64,000 nucleotides of DNA from Mesorhizobium tamadayense (lineage in GTDB: Bacteria > Pseudomonadota > Alphaproteobacteria > Rhizobiales > Rhizobiaceae). The notes under the pieces were generated by a model. The model saw only the letters and a list, made by a program, of their open reading frames with translations, did not search any database and was not told where the DNA came from. Position 1 is the first letter of the stretch; each line of letters starts with the position of its first letter. The stretch lies in assembly GCF_003863365.1 (NCBI RefSeq), contig NZ_RQXT01000038.1, positions 1 through 64,000 of the forward strand, in the 5' to 3' direction. The translations under genes were made by a program, and so were the position numbers. This document shows, piece after piece, positions 59,423-64,000 of this stretch.

Positions 59423-60855
59423 TTTGCGCGGCGCCTCAGATGGTTGATCAGGTCGATACGGGTTATCAGGCCGATAAACTCCTCGCCATCGAAGACGATG
59501 GCAACCTCGTTGCGGTCGAAAACGGGAAGGAGCGCATCGAGCGTCTGGCTGGCCTGCAGCGTGTGCAAGGTCGAGGTCATGGCCGTGCGCACCGGCGCGT
59601 TGAAGCGGTCCCAGCGGCCGTCATAGGGGCCGTCGACCTTGGCCAGGATATCGCTTTCGTCGACGATGCCGACCAGCTTGCCGTCGTCGAGCACCGGCAA
59701 TTGCGAGACGTCGGAGCGGCGCATGCGGCCATAGGCGTTGAGCAGGCTCTCCTCCGGGCCGACCCAGACCGTGTCGCCGGTGCGGTGCGAGCGCATGACC
59801 AGATCGCGGAGATCGCCATGCTGCTCATGCTCGTCGAGGCCCTGCTCGGCCAGCCAGATGTCGTCGAACACCTTGGAAAGGTACTTGTTGCCGCTGTCGC
59901 AGACGAAGGTGACGACGCGCTTGGCGGAAGTCTGCTCGCGGCAATAGCGGAGCGCGGCCGAAAGAAGCGTGCCGGAGGACGAGCCGGCGAGGATGCCTTC
60001 CTTCGACAGCAGGTCGCGCACCGCCAGCATGCTTTGCTTGTCGGGGATCGAATAGGCTTTCTTGACCAGCGACAGATCGGCGTTGGGCGGCACGAAATCC
60101 TCGCCGATGCCTTCGACGGTCCAGCTGCCGGCCTCTACCATCTTGCCGGTCTTGATCAGCGGCGCCAGCACCGAACCGACCGGATCGGCCAGCACCATCT
60201 CGGTCTTGGGTGACGCCTTGGCGAAGTAGCGGCCGAGCCCGGTGAGCGTGCCGCCGGAGCCGACGCCGACCACCACCGCGTCGACGTGACCGTCAAGCTG
60301 GGCAAGGATTTCCGGCCCGGTCGTGGTCTCGTGCGCCAGCGGGTTGGCCGGATTGGCGAACTGGTTGGCATAGAAGGCGCCGGGCAACTCGGCGGCGATC
60401 TTCTCGGCCATGTCCTGGTAGTATTCGGGATGGCCCTTGCCGACATCGGAGCGGGTCATGCGCACCTCGGCGCCTAAAGCGCGCAGGTGCTGGATCTTCT
60501 CGCGCGACATCTTGTCGGGCACGACGAGGATGATGCGGTAGCCTTTCGGGATGCCGACCTGGGCGAGGCCGAGGCCGGTGTTGCCGGCGGTCGCCTCGAC
60601 GATGGTGCCGCCGCGCTTCAGCCTGCCGTCCTTCTCGGCCGCGGCGATCATCGACAGCGCGATGCGGTCCTTGATCGAGCCGCCGGGATTCTGGCTTTCG
60701 AGCTTGACGAACAGCCGGCACTGGCCGGTGTCGAATTTGGTCAGCTCGACGACCGGCGTCTGGCCGATCAGGTCGAGCACCGAGGCGTAAGGCGGGCGCA
60801 GCCGCGACAAAGTGCTTTCCGCGCCCTCGGGCGCCGGTTTCCTGTGCACGCTCAT
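59419..60855 (-). CDS. Cystathionine beta-synthase with C-terminal CBS pair
   Basis: This 478-aa enzyme has a fold-type II PLP domain (about 1-335) with NPGGSIKDRIALSMI (Schiff-base Lys), EATAGNTGLGLAQVG and VGSGGTLTGLGRYF. Two CBS domains follow (about 345-475: SDVSQLPVLDDGKLVGIVDE and EVAIVFDGEEFIGLITRIDL), which in the human enzyme bind SAM as regulator. It makes cystathionine from serine and homocysteine. The ATG at 60855 follows GGAGGG; the stop overlaps the next gene by ATGA. It has no N-terminal haem domain. Confidence 0.93.
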   Translation of the reverse strand: MSVHRKPAPEGAESTLSRLRPPYASVLDLIGQTPVVELTKFDTGQCRLFVKLESQNPGGSIKDRIALSMIAAAEKDGRLKRGGTIVEATAGNTGLGLAQVGIPKGYRIILVVPDKMSREKIQHLRALGAEVRMTRSDVGKGHPEYYQDMAEKIAAELPGAFYANQFANPANPLAHETTTGPEILAQLDGHVDAVVVGVGSGGTLTGLGRYFAKASPKTEMVLADPVGSVLAPLIKTGKMVEAGSWTVEGIGEDFVPPNADLSLVKKAYSIPDKQSMLAVRDLLSKEGILAGSSSGTLLSAALRYCREQTSAKRVVTFVCDSGNKYLSKVFDDIWLAEQGLDEHEQHGDLRDLVMRSHRTGDTVWVGPEESLLNAYGRMRRSDVSQLPVLDDGKLVGIVDESDILAKVDGPYDGRWDRFNAPVRTAMTSTLHTLQASQTLDALLPVFDRNEVAIVFDGEEFIGLITRIDLINHLRRRAK

Positions 60856-61067
60856 CTCGGACCCTCCATGGAAGCAAGTTCGACGCGGGTGACCAGTCCC
60901 GGCAATCTCGCGCACGATGCCGGCCGGAACCATTCCGGGTTCACGCATCGCGCACGAGCGTCTTTTCCAGCCCTTTGCCTCCGGAAAGAAGATAGATCGT
61001 GCCAACCCGGCGGCGAGTGGGGGAATGGAATTTCACCGGCGCTCAATCTCCCCTCTTGAGGGGGAGA

Positions 61068-61202
61068 TTATGCCTCAACCGCCGCCTGACCGTCGATCTC
61101 GACGAGAATGTCCGGATTGCCGAGGCCAGACATTCGCAACACCTTCACGATCGGCGGCGCGCCGCGATTGCCCCAGAACGCCATCCAGGCGCCAAAGGCC
61201 GG
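61068..61202 (-). pseudogene. C-terminal remnant of a RidA-like gene
   Basis: A minus-strand frame ends in TAA at 61070-61068 and reads RPAFGAWMAFWGNRGAPPIV then KVLRMSGLGNPDILVEIDGQ. This resembles the C-terminal half of RidA/YjgF enamine deaminases. No start or N-terminal half is seen, so it is probably a fragment. A short CTCCCC/GGGGAG hairpin (61048-61067) abuts its stop. Nothing else is recognised in 60856-61314. Confidence 0.5.
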
Positions 61203-61314
61203 CCGAGGCCAATCGAACGGCTGTTTCAACGAACCATGTCGTTCGTTGCCGGTGCCGATTCCGACATGCTAGCCGGACGCTGCACGGGGCGAACAGCAAC
61301 GCGAGGAACGGCCG

Positions 61315-61644
61315 ATGAAGATTCTTGCCTATGACAATTTCAAGCCCGGCGTCACGCTCGACGACCTCAGGCCCTATCTGCGCGACGAGGTCTCGAATGT
61401 CTGGCGGCTTTGGAAGACAGGCATCGTGCGCGAGAACTATGCGCGTGCCGATGTCGGCGGCGTTATCATCGTCTTCGAGCTCGACAGCGTCGAGGAGGCA
61501 AGGCGCTATACGGACGATTTCCCGCTGTCCAAGGCCGGGCTGCTGGAATGGCATTTCATCGCCTTCGACGCGCCGCTGCCGCTCGAATTCCTGTTCGATC
61601 CGACCATCGACATCGCCAAGCCTTGGGATCGGACGGCGGCATGA
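61315..61644 (+). CDS. Small alpha/beta-barrel-like protein paired with isochorismatase
   Basis: This 109-aa protein starts MKILAYDNFKPGVTLDDLRP and reads on RENYARADVGGVIIVFELDS and SVEEARRYTDDFPLSKAG, which suggests a dimeric alpha-beta barrel like muconolactone isomerase-type proteins. I do not recognise a named family with certainty. It overlaps the isochorismatase-like gene by ATGA, so the two are co-translated. A role in the same small-molecule path is inferred. Confidence 0.75.
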   Translation: MKILAYDNFKPGVTLDDLRPYLRDEVSNVWRLWKTGIVRENYARADVGGVIIVFELDSVEEARRYTDDFPLSKAGLLEWHFIAFDAPLPLEFLFDPTIDIAKPWDRTAA

Positions 61645-62288
61645 TCCAGTCGAGCGAGGGTATCGAGATCCCGGCCAGCCTGGCCGAGTGGTGCGATCCG
61701 CGGCGCATGGCGCTGGTCGTCTACGATATGCAGATCGGCATCTGCCGCCAGATCGCGGACGCTGCGGCGATCATCGAGCGCACCGGGACGGCGCTCGAAG
61801 CGGCGCGCTCGGCCGGCATGCGGGTGGCGTTCACCCGCCACCTGTCCCTGCCGAAGAAATGGATGGGCGCCATGCAACTGCGTACCGCCATGACCTGGCA
61901 GCGGCGCGACGACCCCGATGCGGTCGAGCCTTGGTTCCTGCGCGACGCCGAAGCGACGCGGATCGTGCCCGAGCTCGCGCCGCGCGCGGATGAGCCGGTG
62001 TTCGACAAGCTGACCATGTCGGCCTTCGATTCTACCGCGCTCGGCTTTGCCCTCCGCGACTGCGGTGTGCGCGCCGTCGCGCTCGCCGGCATCGCCTTGG
62101 AGATCGGCATCGAGCCGACGGTGCGCCAAGCAACCGACAACGGCTTTGCCGCTCTGGTGATCGAGGACGCGTGCGGCTTCGGTAACGGACAAGCGCGCGA
62201 CCGTTCGATGGCGACGCTCCGCTTCCTTGGCGAAGCCATCATCACCGATGTCGCGGGCTTCTGCGGCGCGCTCGCCGGCGCGGCCTGA
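61641..62288 (+). CDS. Isochorismatase-like protein without the usual Cys
   Basis: This 215-aa protein has the isochorismatase fold: catalytic Asp in ALVVYDMQIGICR, Lys in EPVFDKLTMSAFDS, and the nucleophile-loop region VALAGIALEIGIEPTVRQA. At the position where cysteine hydrolases carry Cys it has Gly, as true isochorismatases EntB/PhzD do. It may thus be a hydrolase of the EntB type rather than an amidase. It overlaps the small barrel-like gene (ATGA). Confidence 0.85.
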   Translation: MIQSSEGIEIPASLAEWCDPRRMALVVYDMQIGICRQIADAAAIIERTGTALEAARSAGMRVAFTRHLSLPKKWMGAMQLRTAMTWQRRDDPDAVEPWFLRDAEATRIVPELAPRADEPVFDKLTMSAFDSTALGFALRDCGVRAVALAGIALEIGIEPTVRQATDNGFAALVIEDACGFGNGQARDRSMATLRFLGEAIITDVAGFCGALAGAA

Positions 62289-62314
62289 GGGAAGCGCCCT
62301 TGTCTTGTTTCAAC

Positions 62315-62385
62315 GCAATTCCGGACGAAGGCTGCGGCGAAGTCGCCGAGCCCGACCGCTTCACGCTCTTCCTGGAATTGCTCTA
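62315..62385. repeat. Family C intergenic palindrome at the hxlR 3' end
   Basis: GCAATTCCGGACGAAGGCTG at the left pairs with CTTCCTGGAATTGCTC at the right. It matches the copy at 49832-49876 but has a longer centre. Its right end runs into the stop codon of the HxlR gene, lying between convergent genes, and could be a shared terminator. Confidence 0.75.
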
Positions 62386-62736
62386 GGCGGCGGCCTCGAT
62401 GTCGGTGCGGAAGCGCACGCCCTCGGCCCGTCCATGCACGCTGCCCCAGTCATAGAGCGCCTGGAGCGCTGCGGCGAGGTCGCGGCCGCGCTCGGTCAAA
62501 GCGTAGCGCGCCTTGCCGTCGGGCGACGTTTCAAGCACGACGAAACGGATCTCGACGAGGTCGGCCAGGCGTTGGGTCAGCATCTTGTCAGAGAGCGAAG
62601 GGATCATGCGGCGCAGTTCGGAATAGCGCAGCGGCTGCTCCTTGATCCGCGCCAGAATCACCGTCTTCCACTTGCCTCCGAGCGCATCGAGGGCGAACTC
62701 GACCGGACAGCCATAAAGTCTACCGCGTTGGGTCAT
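62383..62736 (-). CDS. HxlR-family regulator
   Basis: This 117-aa winged-helix protein has the HxlR signature near the N-terminus (GCPVEFALDALGGKWKTVIL) with the conserved Cys that can sense oxidants or aldehydes in this family, then LRYSELRRMIPSLSDKMLTQ. The ATG at 62736 gives the family start; an upstream ATG at 62790 is possible. It is divergent from a DJ-1/PfpI gene, its likely target. Confidence 0.9.
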   Translation of the reverse strand: MTQRGRLYGCPVEFALDALGGKWKTVILARIKEQPLRYSELRRMIPSLSDKMLTQRLADLVEIRFVVLETSPDGKARYALTERGRDLAAALQALYDWGSVHGRAEGVRFRTDIEAAA

Positions 62737-62846
62737 GCGCCGATGGTAGGCAAGGCGCGGCTGCGACGGAAGCAGAAATTGCTCGCCCATCTGGGCGGGT
62801 TGCCACAGCCGGTTTTGTCGGCAACAGCTTCACAAGGAGAACAACG

Positions 62847-63617
62847 ATGAGTGTGCAGGATGCCAATCCGGTCAATGCGCGAAAGCCGAAGCGGGTGGCG
62901 ATCGTCATCGCCAATCCGGCTGTCTCGACCACGACCGGATGGCTGGTCGGCTTCTGGTGGAGCGAGCTCACCCATCCATGGTTCGCCTTCACCGAGCGCG
63001 GCTATCAAGTCGAGATCTTTTCGCCGGACGGCGGCAAGTGCGAGGCCGATGCACTAAGCGACCCGCGCGATCCATCGGGCTATTCGGAGGCAGACCTCAT
63101 CTCGCTCGGCTTCATTTCGAGCCCGAAACTCTCGGCACTGGTCGACAATACGCAGCCGGTGGCCGAGATCAACGTCGAGCGCTTCGACGCGATCGTCGTC
63201 GCCGGCGGCCAGTCGCCGATGTTCACCTATGAGCGCGCGACCGGGCTGCAGCAGACATTCGTCGCCTTCCACGAGGCCGGCAAAGTGGCCGCCGCGTTGT
63301 GCCATGGCACCGCCATCCTGCGCTACGCCAGGCGCGCCGACGGTACGCTGCTCGCCGCCGGCAGGACAGTGACCGGCTTTGCCAATATCGAGGAGGACTT
63401 TGCAGACAAGGCGACCTGGGAGATGGGTGCGCTTGAACGCGGCAAGCACCTGATGCCGTGGCGGATCGAGGACGAGCTCAAGGCGATCGGCGCCAACTAT
63501 GTCCAGGCCGGCTTGTGGCGCGGCTTTGCCGTGCGGGACGGCAATCTCATCACCGGCCAGCAGAATTTCTCCGGAGCCGAAACCGCGCGGTTGGTGTGCG
63601 AGGCGCTTGGCCGCTGA
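62847..63617 (+). CDS. DJ-1/PfpI-family protein (Hsp31-like)
   Basis: This 256-aa protein of the DJ-1/PfpI superfamily has the nucleophile elbow VAAALCHGTAILRYAR with the reactive Cys, and IVVAGGQSPMFTYERATG before it. The C-terminal NYVQAGLWRGFAVRDGNLIT and GQQNFSGAETARLV are typical of the larger Hsp31-like members. Members act as glyoxalase III, deglycase or chaperone; which applies is unknown. The start follows AAGGAGAAC. An HxlR regulator is divergent, often seen for oxidant or aldehyde response genes. Confidence 0.9.
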   Translation: MSVQDANPVNARKPKRVAIVIANPAVSTTTGWLVGFWWSELTHPWFAFTERGYQVEIFSPDGGKCEADALSDPRDPSGYSEADLISLGFISSPKLSALVDNTQPVAEINVERFDAIVVAGGQSPMFTYERATGLQQTFVAFHEAGKVAAALCHGTAILRYARRADGTLLAAGRTVTGFANIEEDFADKATWEMGALERGKHLMPWRIEDELKAIGANYVQAGLWRGFAVRDGNLITGQQNFSGAETARLVCEALGR

Positions 63618-63632
63618 CGCCGAGCCAACCCG

Positions 63633-64000
63633 CTAGCCCAGCAACTGCTCGCTCAGCCTGGCGCACTGGACGCGGATGTCTGGGATGGCGTCGATCTCGA
63701 AGAAGGTGCCGCGCGTCAGCGGCCCGACGGCGAGAAGTTTTGACGACACCGTGCCGTCGGCCGCGATCAGCTCGCATCTGGCTGTCACGTCGAGGCCGAG
63801 GCGAAGCGGATCCGGCCGCGCCAGGCCGCGCTCGACCAGCGAGCGCACGACGCCGTTCGAGGTGGTCGAGATGTCGCGGGCGATGCCCATGCAGTCATAG
63901 ATGCGGGCGACTTCGAGCGTTTCGAGCGCCTGCGTGCCGCGCTGCTGGATCTGGACGGTGAAGCCGCCGTCCGGCTCGATGTCCACGACCCGGCCCGCGA
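63633..64000 (-). CDS. FAD/NAD(P)-binding protein, partial
   Basis: The frame is open through the right edge of the window, so only the C-terminal 120 or so residues are visible. They read ARIYDCMGIARDISTTSNGV, RSLVERGLARPDPLRLGLDV and LLAVGPLTRGTFFEIDAIPD, which match the end of the FAD/NAD(P)-binding family (NAD_binding_9 type, HpnW/YdhS-like). An ATG at 63986 is in frame but is not the real start. No function is claimed. Confidence 0.8.
   Translation of the reverse strand, partial: AGRVVDIEPDGGFTVQIQQRGTQALETLEVARIYDCMGIARDISTTSNGVVRSLVERGLARPDPLRLGLDVTARCELIAADGTVSSKLLAVGPLTRGTFFEIDAIPDIRVQCARLSEQLLG

Overview
The window reads as core chromosome of a Mesorhizobium-like alphaproteobacterium (Rhizobiales, Phyllobacteriaceae). 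The evidence is the high GC, the hrcA/rph/rdgB/hemW neighbourhood, an Irr-type iron box, general-stress (EcfG-type) promoters, a Pho box, a TAXI TRAP transporter, and at least four families of rhizobial intergenic palindromes. Assignment to a species is not possible from the sequence alone.

Layout. 1-10 kb: a DUF2156 acyl/aminoacyl-transferase-like protein, a Tat-exported PhoX phosphatase behind a Pho box, small membrane permeases, a PAP2 phosphatase, an SMP-30-like propeller divergent from an XRE regulator, a YiiX-type peptidase and a CHAD-CYTH pair. 10-18 kb: a CecR-like TetR regulator with its own HlyD/ABC exporter operon behind a 22-bp palindrome, a threonine-dehydratase-like enzyme, an MbfA-type iron exporter behind an ICE motif, and an ArsR regulator divergent from NIPSNAP and monooxygenase genes. 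18-23 kb: a ku-ligD end-joining operon and a DUF892 ferritin-like gene, both with EcfG-type promoters. 23-31 kb: a TAXI-TRAP operon with DUF1850, an ECF42-DGPF pair with a matching promoter, cysK and lysE. 31-46 kb: a sugar dehydrogenase, hrcA, rph, a VOC protein, rdgB, hemW, rsmI, an interrupted yraN, uppP, a GST, queG, an epimerase, mepA and glk. 47-51 kb: an MsbA-like ABC exporter, dapB, gpmA and tRNA-Leu(CAG).

51-56 kb is the only patch that looks accessory and decayed. It holds a UBP zinc-finger gene with an in-frame stop, abutted by a serine recombinase that has lost its catalytic N-terminus, then an orphan DUF1778-like antitoxin fragment and a frameshifted GT2 glycosyltransferase. 56-64 kb: an Asp/Glu-racemase-like protein, a D-amino acid dehydrogenase, a CBS/CGL reverse-transsulfuration operon, a RidA remnant, an isochorismatase-like pair, HxlR divergent from a DJ-1/PfpI protein, and a partial FAD/NAD(P)-binding protein at the right edge.

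I do not see a large undescribed system such as a CRISPR locus, prophage or biosynthetic cluster. The strongest leads are regulatory sites that match their genes, mobile palindromic elements (one of which appears to supply a gene's ribosome binding site), several interrupted genes including two with T-run frameshifts, and the uncharacterised ArsR/NIPSNAP/monooxygenase cluster.
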